From Mucilaginibacter sp. JRF (lineage in GTDB: Bacteria > Bacteroidota > Bacteroidia > Sphingobacteriales > Sphingobacteriaceae), in assembly GCF_015223065.1 (NCBI RefSeq), contig NZ_JADFBY010000001.1, positions 1,230,597-1,294,596 on the forward strand: a stretch of DNA of 64,000 nt. Reading direction: 5' to 3'. The notes beneath the pieces were generated by a model that ran no database searches, was not told the DNA's origin, and worked only from the letters and a program-made list of their open reading frames with translations. This document shows, piece after piece, positions 17,881 through 27,679 of the stretch; positions within the stretch are counted from its first letter, which is position 1; every line of letters begins with the position of its first letter. The translations under genes and the position numbers were made by a program.

Positions 17881-18969
17881 ATGAGCAAGCACGGTAGGAT
17901 ATTGGTGGCCATGAGTGGCGGCGTTGACAGTTCGGTAGCGGCAGTGATGTTGCACGAGCAGGGTTACGAGGTTATTGGCCTTACCATGAAAACATGGGAC
18001 TATGCCTCTGCTGGCGGCAGCTCAAAGGAAACCGGCTGTTGCAGCTTGGATAGCATTAACGATGCCCGCGCCCTTGCGGTAAGCTATGGCTTTCCCCATT
18101 ATATATTAGATATACGCAACGAGTTTGGCGATTACGTTATCGATAACTTTGTTGACGAATACCTTGCCGGCCGCACCCCTAACCCATGTGTGTTATGCAA
18201 CACGCACATTAAATGGGATGCCCTGTTAAAACGTGCCGATAAACTGGACTGTGAATTTATAGCAACCGGGCATTATGCCAACATTCGTGAGCATGATAAT
18301 GGCCGCTATGTAATATCGCGTGGTAAGGATCTGAATAAGGATCAATCATATGTATTATGGGGTGTATCGCAAAAAAATCTGGCTCGTACTAAATTCCCGC
18401 TGGGTAGTTTCTCAAAACCTGAAATACGCCAAATGGCTTTAGATATGGGCCAGATGGAACTTGCCGGTAAAAGCGAGAGCTACGAGATATGCTTTGTGCC
18501 CGATAATGATTATCGTGCCTTTTTACGCCACAAGGTTGAAGACCTTGACGAAAAGATAGGCAAAGGTAACTACGTACTTACCGACGGCACTGTTGTAGGC
18601 AAGCACGAGGGTTATCCTTTTTATACTATCGGTCAGCGTAAGGGCTTGGGTGTTGCTTTGGGCAAGCCGATGTTTGTTACCGCAATTCGCCCCGAAACCA
18701 ATACCGTGGTACTTGGTACCGCTAATGAGTTAGAACGTAAGGAAGCCTGGGTTAAAAACCTTAACCTGATAAAATACGAAACCATAACCGAACCTATTGA
18801 GGCGATTACCAAGATACGCTACAAGGATGCCGGTATGGATAGCCACATAGTACAAATGGGCGAACACATGAAGGTTGACTTCCACCATGCGGTATCGGGC
18901 ATAGCGCCTGGTCAGTCGGCTGTGTTTTATGAAGGCAATGACCTGCTGGGCGGCGGTTTCCTGATGTAA
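17881..18969 (+). CDS. mnmA: tRNA-specific 2-thiouridylase MnmA
   Basis: 362 aa. MnmA thiolates U34 of tRNAs for Lys, Glu and Gln. Present are the PP-loop GGVDSSVAA (residues 14-22 or so), the first catalytic cysteine in NPCVLCN near residue 98, the second in SYEICFVPD near residue 203, and the FYTIGQRKGLGVA segment. ATG 17881 was chosen over the in-frame TTG at 17860, because that TTG overlaps the likely -7 promoter element. It stands alone between the dehydrogenase and topA. Confidence 0.96.
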   Translation: MSKHGRILVAMSGGVDSSVAAVMLHEQGYEVIGLTMKTWDYASAGGSSKETGCCSLDSINDARALAVSYGFPHYILDIRNEFGDYVIDNFVDEYLAGRTPNPCVLCNTHIKWDALLKRADKLDCEFIATGHYANIREHDNGRYVISRGKDLNKDQSYVLWGVSQKNLARTKFPLGSFSKPEIRQMALDMGQMELAGKSESYEICFVPDNDYRAFLRHKVEDLDEKIGKGNYVLTDGTVVGKHEGYPFYTIGQRKGLGVALGKPMFVTAIRPETNTVVLGTANELERKEAWVKNLNLIKYETITEPIEAITKIRYKDAGMDSHIVQMGEHMKVDFHHAVSGIAPGQSAVFYEGNDLLGGGFLM

Positions 18970-19126
18970 AAAAAAATCCGCCGCATTTTCCCGCTCCATT
19001 TACATTGTTGCATCGGGCCTTAAGTGCATGGTTTAATAGGCACTTACACACTGCCGAACAGGGTTGTAAAACCACCGTTAATACGCCGATGCCGAATGCT
19101 TAAACCGAATTAAAACCAAAACAAAT

Positions 19127-19156
19127 TTGCGTTTAGCGTTCTTTATATTTTATTTG
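19127..19156 (+). promoter_or_regulatory. Putative promoter of topA
   Basis: TTG (19127-19129), exactly 19 nt, then TTTATTTG (19149-19156), one mismatch from TAnnTTTG. The topA ATG lies 19 nt further on. Confidence 0.55.
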
Positions 19157-19175
19157 CAGAAAATTTAAACTGTTA

Positions 19176-21506
19176 ATGGCTAAAAACTTACTCATAGTAG
19201 AATCTCCGGCGAAGGCAAAAACCATCGAAGGATATCTCGGAAAAGACTTCACAGTGAAATCGAGTTACGGGCACATCCGCGACCTGGTGAAATCTGAGGA
19301 TGCTATTGATATAGCCAATAACTTTCAACAACGATACGAGGTACCTGCCGATAAGAAGCAGGTAGTTAGCGAGTTAAAGAAATTAGCTAAGGAGGCCGAA
19401 ACGGTATGGCTGGCATCCGATGAGGACCGCGAGGGAGAAGCTATTTCATGGCACTTATTTGATACGCTTAATTTAAAAGAGGATAAAACACGCCGTATCG
19501 TATTCCACGAGATTACCAAACCGGCTATCCTGAAAGCGATAGATAATCCACGTAAGATAGATTACAACCTGGTGAATGCCCAACAGGCACGCCGTGTGTT
19601 AGATAGATTGGTAGGTTTTGAGCTCTCCCCTGTTCTTTGGAAAAAGGTAAAGCCATCGTTATCTGCCGGTCGTGTACAATCAGTAGCAGTAAGGTTAATT
19701 GTTGAGCGCGAGCGTGAGATCAATAAATTCCAAACCGAGGCCGCGTTTAAAATAGTGGCCATATTTGGCAAGGGTAAAAATGCTTTCAAGGCCGAACTGC
19801 CTCAGCGTTTTGCCAAGCAGGAAGATGCCGAGAAGTTTTTACAGGATTGCATAGGCGCCAACTTTACGGTTGATTCGCTGGAAACAAGGCCTGCAAAACG
19901 TTCACCGGCAGCGCCATTTACTACATCGACCTTGCAGCAGGAAGCCAGCCGTAAGCTGGGCTACTCGGTATCGCGTACCATGTCGTTAGCTCAACGTTTG
20001 TACGAATCAGGTAACATTACCTATATGCGTACCGACTCGGTAAACCTGTCTGATCTGGCATTGAACGCCGCAGCTCAGGAAATACGTAGCGCTTACGGAG
20101 AGCAATACCATCAGCAACGTAAATACAAAACCAAGAGCGCAAGCGCTCAGGAAGCTCACGAGGCCATCCGCCCTACATATTTTGACAAGCATACCATTGA
20201 TGGCGATAACGCTGAAAAGCGTTTGTACGAACTGATATGGAAACGTGCCATCGCTTCGCAAATGAGTGAAGCTCAATTTGAGAAAACCACTGCAAAGATC
20301 GGTATATCAACACGTAATGAAGATCTGGTTGCCAGCGGAGAAGTAATGAAGTTTGATGGTTTCCTGAAAGTTTACCTGGAGAGCAACGATGACGAGGACG
20401 ACAACCAACAGGATGGCGATAACGCTATGCTGCCACCATTACAAAAAGGCCAGCAATTAGAGTTACAGGAACTTTCGGCTACCGAAAGGTTCTCTCGTCC
20501 ACCGGCACGTTATACCGAGGCAAGTTTGGTTAAAAAGTTAGAGGAGTTGGGTATCGGTCGACCGTCAACCTATGCCCCTACTATATCAACCATACAAAAC
20601 CGTGGTTATGTAGTTAAGGAGGATCGTGATGGCAAGCAACGTAATTTCCGTGTGCTTACTCTAAAGGATGGCTCAATATCTAAACAGGAAAAATCGGAGA
20701 ATACCGGTGCCGAGCGTGGCAAGCTATTCCCTACTGATATTGGCGCTGTAGTAAACGACTTTTTAGTGCAGTACTTTAATGGCATTGTCGATTTTAATTT
20801 TACTGCCAGTGTTGAAAAACAATTTGACGAAATAGCACAAGGCTTAAAGGAATGGACGGATATGATCCGTAAATTCTACGCCCCTTTCCATAAGGACGTT
20901 GAGAACACCATTGAAACAGCAGATAAAGCCCGTGGCGAACGCGAGTTAGGTGTACATCCCGAAAACGGAAAGAAAATATCAGTACGTATCGGTCGTTACG
21001 GTCCGTTTGTACAGGTTGGTGATAATGACGATGCGGAGAATAAACCACTTTATGCGAGCCTGCGCAGTGGTCAAAGTATTGAAACCATTTCGCTTGAAGA
21101 AGCCCTTGAATTATTCAAGCTACCTAAAAAGGTAGGCCTTTATGAGGAAAAGGACATGACCGTGGCTATTGGCAAATTCGGCCCGTACATTCGTCATAAC
21201 AGCGCGTTCTATTCGCTGCCAAAGGGTTTAGATCCATTGGATGTAAGCGAAGATCAAGCTATCGAGATCATCAACGAAAAGCGTAAAAAGGATGCCGAAA
21301 AGCTGATCAAGGTTTTTGATGAAGATCCGGAAGCTAAGATATTGAATGGCCGTTGGGGGCCGTATATTGAATACGGCAAGCAAAACATCAAGATACCAAA
21401 GGATAAGGACCCGAATACCATTACGTTTGAGGATTTGAAGGCATTGGCTGGTGAAGCCGGTAAAGAGCCGAAAAAAGGCGCTAAAAAATTCACCAAAAAG
21501 AAGTAA
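19176..21506 (+). CDS. topA: DNA topoisomerase I (type IA)
   Basis: 776 aa. Relaxes negative supercoils by single-strand passage. N-terminal Toprim domain with LLIVESPAKAKTIEGYLG and the acidic DEDREGEAISWH, then the type IA core with RAGRVQSVA and the active-site tyrosine in ITYMRTDSVNLS near residue 288. Instead of the Cys4 zinc ribbons of enterobacterial TopA the C-terminus carries three repeat domains of the type seen as RIGRYGPFVQ, AIGKFGPYIR and NGRWGPYIEY, and a lysine-rich tail (FTKKK). This cysteine-free form is usual in Bacteroidota. Possible promoter at 19127. Confidence 0.97.
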   Translation: MAKNLLIVESPAKAKTIEGYLGKDFTVKSSYGHIRDLVKSEDAIDIANNFQQRYEVPADKKQVVSELKKLAKEAETVWLASDEDREGEAISWHLFDTLNLKEDKTRRIVFHEITKPAILKAIDNPRKIDYNLVNAQQARRVLDRLVGFELSPVLWKKVKPSLSAGRVQSVAVRLIVEREREINKFQTEAAFKIVAIFGKGKNAFKAELPQRFAKQEDAEKFLQDCIGANFTVDSLETRPAKRSPAAPFTTSTLQQEASRKLGYSVSRTMSLAQRLYESGNITYMRTDSVNLSDLALNAAAQEIRSAYGEQYHQQRKYKTKSASAQEAHEAIRPTYFDKHTIDGDNAEKRLYELIWKRAIASQMSEAQFEKTTAKIGISTRNEDLVASGEVMKFDGFLKVYLESNDDEDDNQQDGDNAMLPPLQKGQQLELQELSATERFSRPPARYTEASLVKKLEELGIGRPSTYAPTISTIQNRGYVVKEDRDGKQRNFRVLTLKDGSISKQEKSENTGAERGKLFPTDIGAVVNDFLVQYFNGIVDFNFTASVEKQFDEIAQGLKEWTDMIRKFYAPFHKDVENTIETADKARGERELGVHPENGKKISVRIGRYGPFVQVGDNDDAENKPLYASLRSGQSIETISLEEALELFKLPKKVGLYEEKDMTVAIGKFGPYIRHNSAFYSLPKGLDPLDVSEDQAIEIINEKRKKDAEKLIKVFDEDPEAKILNGRWGPYIEYGKQNIKIPKDKDPNTITFEDLKALAGEAGKEPKKGAKKFTKKK

Positions 21507-21559
21507 TAACCGGCACGTAAATACGTGTTAATAAAGGTTAAACGTATAATACTTGTATA

Positions 21560-21964
21560 ATGATTAAAGATCTTCCCGATAATACGGTTAAGGATATTGC
21601 TATAGCGGTGGCTTTGGAGGGTGAGAATGTTGAGGGCAAAACCTGGTATGTATACCTCATCAATTTAAAGAATGAGGCTATCGAGAATGTACTGATCACT
21701 GCCAAGGGTTACGGCGAAAAAGATGGCGAACAGGTAAAAACCTCTACCCTGCGCCATATGATACCCAACGTACAGCCAAATTCATTCGCGCTTATTGAAC
21801 CTATTGACGAGGAAACCTTTGGCCTGAGTAACGAATACTGGCTGAGTTACTACATTGGCAAAAACATTTTTGATAAAAAATTCATCTTTTTACCCGAGAG
21901 TATTGTGGACATGAACCTGATCAAGCTACCTGTAGTAAACAAGCCCGGCGTGATGATAAAATAA
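21560..21964 (+). CDS. Conserved hypothetical protein of the Bacteroidota type
   Basis: 134 aa, no signal peptide, membrane segment or recognised motif. Beta-rich pattern with alternating hydrophobics (TWYVYLINLKNEAIENVLITAKGYG would be one sheet section, quoted in parts: TWYVYLINLK, NVLITAKGYG). It lies 53 nt after topA and 65 nt before the alpha-2-macroglobulin gene, on the same strand. Similar short proteins recur in Sphingobacteriaceae from what I remember, without known function. Frame quality and codon use match its neighbours, so I accept it as real. Confidence 0.75.
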   Translation: MIKDLPDNTVKDIAIAVALEGENVEGKTWYVYLINLKNEAIENVLITAKGYGEKDGEQVKTSTLRHMIPNVQPNSFALIEPIDEETFGLSNEYWLSYYIGKNIFDKKFIFLPESIVDMNLIKLPVVNKPGVMIK

Positions 21965-22029
21965 TATCGCCTTTATTTGCTTAATATGATAAGAGGTTTA
22001 TATTTACTCAAAATATTTAAACCTTTATT

Positions 22030-25000
22030 ATGCAAAGTGAGAACGATCTTTTTAAACATCGCAAAAGATTAATCACTATCGGGGTAGCCCTCGTATTGAT
22101 CTTCGTTGTAAGTTATTTCTTCATCCACCGACCTAAGCACCCACCTGTCGATCCTGTTTTTAGTAAGTATATTGAAGCTTATACAACAGGCATAATTTCA
22201 AAGCAAGGTGTAATACGCATCAAGCTTTCCGGCGAGGTTCAGGTTGCCCACCAGCAAGGTGGCGAACTGGATGACGAGCTGTTTCAATTCTCACCATCTA
22301 TAAAAGGCAAGGCCCGCTGGGTTGATGCCCGTACCATTGAATTTACCCCGTCAGAAACAATGGACCCGGGAGAAAACTATTCGGCCGATTTTGATCTGGG
22401 TAAGATAATTGACGTACCTAAAGAATACAAGAATTTCAGTTTCGATTTTCAGATCATCAAGCCCGATTTTACCGTAAGCTTTGCAGGCTTACGTACGGCC
22501 ACCAATACCTCCATCGATAAGATGAAACTGGGCGGCTGCATACAAACAGCCGATACTGAAGACCCTAAAGCAATTGAAAAAATACTGTCGGTAAGTTATT
22601 CATCATCAGCCAAAGTAACGTGGCAGCATAACGCGGCAACCAAATCGCACACTTTTACAGTAAACAACCTTGAACGTGCGTCGAATAAGGCTAACGCTCT
22701 AACCGTTGACTGGAACGGCAGCAGTCTTAATGTAGATAAGCAAGGCAGCCAGGCTTTTGTGGTTCCTGCCATTGGCGATTTTAGGGTATTAGCCGTACGC
22801 GCGGTACAAAATAATGATGAATATACCGAAGTTCAATTTTCGGATGCTATCATGGTCGGCCAGGAACTGAACGGCTTGATCAGCATCAATAATATTGGCG
22901 ATGCCGCTTATACTATTGATGGCAGTGTAGTTAAGGTTTACGCGCCCGAAAGGCTGGAAGGCAACTACACGGTAACCGTAAATCCGGGTATCGAGAATAT
23001 ATCTAACAAAAAACTCACTAAACCTTATACAGCCAATGTATTCTTCGAGAATAGATTACCGGCGGTAACTATCCCCGGTAAAGGTGTTATTCTACCGGAT
23101 TCTGGTCATTTAATGATGCCGTTTGAGGCGGTGAACCTTAACGCCGTTGATGTTACCATTATCAAGGTTTATGAAAACAATATACCGCAATATTTCCAAA
23201 ATAATGGTTTTGATGGTGGTACGGAACTGCGGCAGGTAGGTAAACCCGTAGTACAAAAAACGATCCGGTTAGATGATGATAAAGCGCTTAACCTCGGCAA
23301 AAAGAACCGCTTTATGCTGGACATTGACCAGCTGTTGCGCACCGAACCGGGAGCTATTTATCGGGTGGTTATCGGGTTCCGCAAGGAGTATTCGCTGTTT
23401 AACTGCCGCACAGGAGCAACCGCCAAGGTAAATAATGAAGAAGATGATTATTACGGCGATTACGAGTACAGCAACAATACCGGCAAAGTAAACGATGAGG
23501 ACGATGAATTTTGGCAACGCTATGATAACTACTACCCTGATGATTACCGTTGGGATGAGCGTAACGATGCCTGTACCAATTCGTACTTTACCAAACAGCG
23601 TTGGGCTACCCGCAACATCATGGCATCAAATATTGGTTTGATAGCTAAGCGTGGCGTTGATAACAGCATGTTTGTAGCGGTTACCAACCTACTTACCGCG
23701 CAACCTATGACCGGGGTTGAACTGCAATTACTCGATTATCAAAAGCAGGTGATCTTTAAAACCACATCAGATGGTGATGGTTTGGCCAAGTTCGACCTGA
23801 AGCGCAAGCCCTACCTGCTGATGGCCAAATACAATAACGAGCGCGGTTACCTTAAACTGGATGATGGTAGCTCGTTACCGTTAACCCGATTTGATGTAAG
23901 CGGCGAGCAGATACAAAAAGGCCTCAAGGGTTTTATATATGGCGAGCGCGGTGTATGGCGTCCGGGAGATGATATTTTCCTGACCTTTATATTGGAGGAT
24001 AAACTGAAAACCCTCCCTCCTGATCACCCTGTAGACTTTGAGCTATACAATCCGCAAGGGCAGGTTTATAAACGCATCACGCAAAATAAATCTGTCGACG
24101 GTTTTTACAGCTTCCATACAGCTACCGAAACTTCATCACCTACAGGTAACTGGCTGGCGCGGGTAAAGGTTGGCGGCGCGGTGTTTGAGAAGAACATCAA
24201 GGTTGAAACCATTATGCCGAACAGGTTGAAGCTTAATCTTTCATTCGGTGGTGCCGAGGAATTGACCAAAGGCGCAGGCGAAAACGGTACACTATCGGCT
24301 CAATGGTTATTTGGTGGCGCGGCGCAAAATCTGAAAGCTAAGGTTGATGCATTTCTATCGGCACAAACAACCAGTTTTAAAGGCTTTGACGATTATGTGT
24401 TTGACGACCCTACCCTTGCCTTTAACACCCAAACACAAACCGTATTTGATGGTCGATTAAACGCCAACGGTACCACACCGGTTAGTGCCGATATTAATGT
24501 TGAGCGCCAGGCGCCGGGACGCTTACGTGCCAACTTTGTGGTAAAGGTATTTGAACCGGGTGGTAATTTCAGTATTAACCAGGTGGCTATGCCATACAAC
24601 GTTTACCCCGCTTATGTCGGCATCAAAACACCACAGGGCAGCGAGCTTTCGGGCATGTTGGTTACGGGTAAAGATCATGTTATTGATATTGCCGATGTTG
24701 ATACTAAAGGTAAGTTACTGCCTGGCAGCCGTACAGTTGAAGTTGAACTGTACAAAATTAGATGGCACTGGTGGTGGGATGAAACCGGCGACGAGCTGAG
24801 TAACTTTACACAGGACAGGTATAACAAACTGATAAAAACCGAAACCGTTAACCTGAACAATGGTCGCGGTAAATGGACCATGCGCATAGCACAAGCCGAT
24901 TGGGGCCGTTATCTGATAAAAGTAAAAGATCCGCAAACCGGCCACTCAACCGGAAAGATCATGTATGTGGACTGGCCAAACTGGTCGGAAAGGTTGCAAC

Positions 25001-27624
25001 AGGATAACCCTACCGAAGCGGCTATGCTTTCGTTTACATCTGACAAAAAGAGCTATAAAGTTGGCGAAGACGCGACCCTTACCATACCAACCAGCAGCGA
25101 TGGGCGTGCGCTCATCAGCTTTGAAAATGGCAGCAAAGTATTGAAAACCGAATGGATAGATACCAAAAAGGGCCAAACACGCTACAGCTTTAAGGTTGAT
25201 GAAAGTATGGCCCCAAACATTTTTGTGAACGTAACATTGCTGCAACGCCATTCGCAAACCATTAATGATCTGCCGATACGGATGTACGGCGCCATCGGCA
25301 TACAGGTTGAAGATCCGGAAACGATATTGAAACCACAGATCACGATGCCTGATAAGATACGGCCTGAAACACAATCAGCCATTACCGTGTCCGAAGCATC
25401 GGGTAAGGAAATGACCTACACCGTGGCGATAGTTGATGAGGGTTTGTTAGATATAACCGGCTTTAAAACCCCTGACCCGCATAGTACATTTTATGCTAAG
25501 GAAGCCCTTGGCGTTAAAACCTGGGACTTGTTCGACTATGTTATCGGCGCATTCGGCGGCGATTTAGAGCGCATATTAAGTATTGGCGGTGATGGTACCG
25601 GTTCAACAAATAAAAATGTATCGGTAAACCGCTTTAAGCCTGTGGTAAAATTCCTGGGGCCGTTCCACCTTAATGCCGGTGAAAAACAAACGCAGCGCTT
25701 TACGCTGCCGCAATACATCGGTTCGGTTAGGGCTATGGTTATTGCCGGGCATGCCGGTGGTTATGGCTTTGCCGAGAAAGCGGTGGCGGTTAAAAAACCA
25801 CTGATGATATTGGCTACCCTGCCGCGTGTGCTTGCTCCGCAGGAGCAGATACAGTTGCCGGTAACCGTTTTCGCGCTCGAGAAGAATATCAAGAACGTTA
25901 GTGTTCAGGTACAATCAAACGCGTTCAGTAATCTTGCAGGTAACAACACCCAAAACATTACATTCACCAAAACCGGCGATCAATTGGTAACCTTTAACCT
26001 GAACGTTAAGGATTTTGTAGGCGTGGGTAAGGTTAAGATCATAGCTAAAAGCGGTAGTGAAACAGCAACTTATGATGTGGAGCTGAACGTGCGCAATCCC
26101 AATCCGCCTATTACAAAAATAATGGAAGCCGAGCTGATGCCGGGCAAATCATGGGGTGTACCTTATGCGGCTTTGGGTATGGTGGGTACCAATAAAGCGA
26201 CGCTTGAGGTATCGGCAATACCTGCCTTAAACCTGTCGAAACGTTTGAGTTATCTGATACAATATCCTCACGGTTGTGTAGAGCAAACTACTTCGGCAGC
26301 ATTCCCTCAATTGTATTTAAGTCAGTTGCAGGATCTGACAGATCGCCAGAAAGCCGAAGCGGAAAGAAACATAAAAGCTGCTATAAACAGGCTTAACGGC
26401 TTCAGGACAAACAACGGTGGCTTGAGCTACTGGCCGGGTTATGGCGAGGCTGATGATTGGGGCACTAACTACGCCGGTCATTTTATGCTGGCCGCGCAGG
26501 CTAAGGGTTATATGCTGCCTGTTGGTTTTATTGAGCAATGGAAAAAATTCCAAAAACAAAGGGCACTTGGCTGGGCACCGGATTCACGCAGTTTTTATGG
26601 TGCCGATCTGATCCAGGCTTATCGTTTGTATTTGCTGGCACTTGCCCGCTCGCCTGAACTGGGTGCCATGAACAGGTTGCGCGAATTCCCTTATATCAGT
26701 ATTGAAGCAAAATGGCGCTTGGCTGCGGCTTATAAACTTGCCGGGCAAACCGAAGTAGCCATGAACCTGATAAAAGGCCTGCCTACCGAAATTAAGCCAT
26801 ACAACACGATGTTCGGCACCTATGGTTCTGATCTGCGCGACCAGGCCATGATATTGGAAACACTCACGCTATTAGGCCAGCAGCAACGGGCATCAGCATT
26901 AATGAAAATCGTGGCATCCCGCCTATCGCGCGATTATTGGTACAGCACACAAACTACCGCCTACTCGCTCATCGCCATAGCACAATATTGCGGGGTGAAT
27001 AAAAACGGTGGCAAAATGGCCTTTGCGTATCAGGCAGCGGGTAAGGGTTCGGTTAACGCGAATTCCTATATATGGCAAGGCGATGCCGCGCCAAACGGCG
27101 GAAAGGTGTTTGTTAAAAATAACGGCACCAATAAATTGTATGTTCGGCTGATACAAAAAGGCCAGCCATCATCGGCAGATAATGTTGTTACCAATGTTAA
27201 CCCAGGTATTTTGGATATGCGTATCGCTTACTTTACTTTAGGTGGTAAACCTGTAGACCCTACAAAATTGAAACAGGGAACCGACTTTGTAGCACAGGTA
27301 ACGTTACGCCATCCGGGTAAACAAGCGCGTTATGATAATTTGGCCTTAACACAGATATTCCCTTCGGGATGGGAGATATTGAACAGCCGGATGCTGAACA
27401 ATGATGAGGCATTCAAATCATCACCATCTGATTATCGCGATATTCGTGATGATAGGGTAAATACCTACTTCGGTTTAGGTGATGGACAGGAGGTTACCTA
27501 TTACGTAATGCTCAACGCGGCTTATGCAGGCAAGTATTTCCTGCCTGCAACTTATTGCGAGGCTATGTATAACTCATCCATTAACGCCTTAATTAAAGGC
27601 CAGTGGGTTGAGGTGATCAAATAA
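22030..27624 (+). CDS. Bacterial alpha-2-macroglobulin family protein
   Basis: 1864 aa. A single N-terminal membrane anchor (residues 14-31) follows a short cytosolic tail, so the rest should be periplasmic. The protein contains a string of MG beta-sandwich domains, an Asp/Glu/Tyr-rich insert (residues about 470-520), the bait-region section near residue 1150-1250, and a thioester domain with YPHGCVEQTTS near residue 1414 (the Cys-Gln thioester), then an alpha-alpha toroid. Bacterial alpha-2-macroglobulins are thought to trap attacking proteases and often travel with the penicillin-binding protein PbpC; no pbpC is found here. No lipobox is seen, unlike the enterobacterial protein. A strong hairpin follows. 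Confidence 0.93.
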   Translation: MQSENDLFKHRKRLITIGVALVLIFVVSYFFIHRPKHPPVDPVFSKYIEAYTTGIISKQGVIRIKLSGEVQVAHQQGGELDDELFQFSPSIKGKARWVDARTIEFTPSETMDPGENYSADFDLGKIIDVPKEYKNFSFDFQIIKPDFTVSFAGLRTATNTSIDKMKLGGCIQTADTEDPKAIEKILSVSYSSSAKVTWQHNAATKSHTFTVNNLERASNKANALTVDWNGSSLNVDKQGSQAFVVPAIGDFRVLAVRAVQNNDEYTEVQFSDAIMVGQELNGLISINNIGDAAYTIDGSVVKVYAPERLEGNYTVTVNPGIENISNKKLTKPYTANVFFENRLPAVTIPGKGVILPDSGHLMMPFEAVNLNAVDVTIIKVYENNIPQYFQNNGFDGGTELRQVGKPVVQKTIRLDDDKALNLGKKNRFMLDIDQLLRTEPGAIYRVVIGFRKEYSLFNCRTGATAKVNNEEDDYYGDYEYSNNTGKVNDEDDEFWQRYDNYYPDDYRWDERNDACTNSYFTKQRWATRNIMASNIGLIAKRGVDNSMFVAVTNLLTAQPMTGVELQLLDYQKQVIFKTTSDGDGLAKFDLKRKPYLLMAKYNNERGYLKLDDGSSLPLTRFDVSGEQIQKGLKGFIYGERGVWRPGDDIFLTFILEDKLKTLPPDHPVDFELYNPQGQVYKRITQNKSVDGFYSFHTATETSSPTGNWLARVKVGGAVFEKNIKVETIMPNRLKLNLSFGGAEELTKGAGENGTLSAQWLFGGAAQNLKAKVDAFLSAQTTSFKGFDDYVFDDPTLAFNTQTQTVFDGRLNANGTTPVSADINVERQAPGRLRANFVVKVFEPGGNFSINQVAMPYNVYPAYVGIKTPQGSELSGMLVTGKDHVIDIADVDTKGKLLPGSRTVEVELYKIRWHWWWDETGDELSNFTQDRYNKLIKTETVNLNNGRGKWTMRIAQADWGRYLIKVKDPQTGHSTGKIMYVDWPNWSERLQQDNPTEAAMLSFTSDKKSYKVGEDATLTIPTSSDGRALISFENGSKVLKTEWIDTKKGQTRYSFKVDESMAPNIFVNVTLLQRHSQTINDLPIRMYGAIGIQVEDPETILKPQITMPDKIRPETQSAITVSEASGKEMTYTVAIVDEGLLDITGFKTPDPHSTFYAKEALGVKTWDLFDYVIGAFGGDLERILSIGGDGTGSTNKNVSVNRFKPVVKFLGPFHLNAGEKQTQRFTLPQYIGSVRAMVIAGHAGGYGFAEKAVAVKKPLMILATLPRVLAPQEQIQLPVTVFALEKNIKNVSVQVQSNAFSNLAGNNTQNITFTKTGDQLVTFNLNVKDFVGVGKVKIIAKSGSETATYDVELNVRNPNPPITKIMEAELMPGKSWGVPYAALGMVGTNKATLEVSAIPALNLSKRLSYLIQYPHGCVEQTTSAAFPQLYLSQLQDLTDRQKAEAERNIKAAINRLNGFRTNNGGLSYWPGYGEADDWGTNYAGHFMLAAQAKGYMLPVGFIEQWKKFQKQRALGWAPDSRSFYGADLIQAYRLYLLALARSPELGAMNRLREFPYISIEAKWRLAAAYKLAGQTEVAMNLIKGLPTEIKPYNTMFGTYGSDLRDQAMILETLTLLGQQQRASALMKIVASRLSRDYWYSTQTTAYSLIAIAQYCGVNKNGGKMAFAYQAAGKGSVNANSYIWQGDAAPNGGKVFVKNNGTNKLYVRLIQKGQPSSADNVVTNVNPGILDMRIAYFTLGGKPVDPTKLKQGTDFVAQVTLRHPGKQARYDNLALTQIFPSGWEILNSRMLNNDEAFKSSPSDYRDIRDDRVNTYFGLGDGQEVTYYVMLNAAYAGKYFLPATYCEAMYNSSINALIKGQWVEVIK

Positions 27625-27639
27625 TTACAAGCATGATAT

Positions 27640-27678
27640 AAACAAGAAAGGCTGCAAACTATGCAGCCTTTCTTGTTT
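27640..27678. terminator. Bidirectional terminator between the alpha-2-macroglobulin gene and dinB
   Basis: A perfect 17-bp stem, 27640-27656 with 27662-27678, around a 5-nt loop. The core is GAAAGGCTGC / GCAGCCTTTC. On the plus strand the stem ends in TTTCTTGTTT. It separates two convergent genes. Confidence 0.75.
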
Positions 27679-27679
27679 A

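Noticed and set aside
18950..18984. GCGGCGG/CCGCCGC hairpin at the end of mnmA
   Set aside because: The stem includes the stop codon, and the loop of A is long; terminator function is doubtful, so it was not listed.
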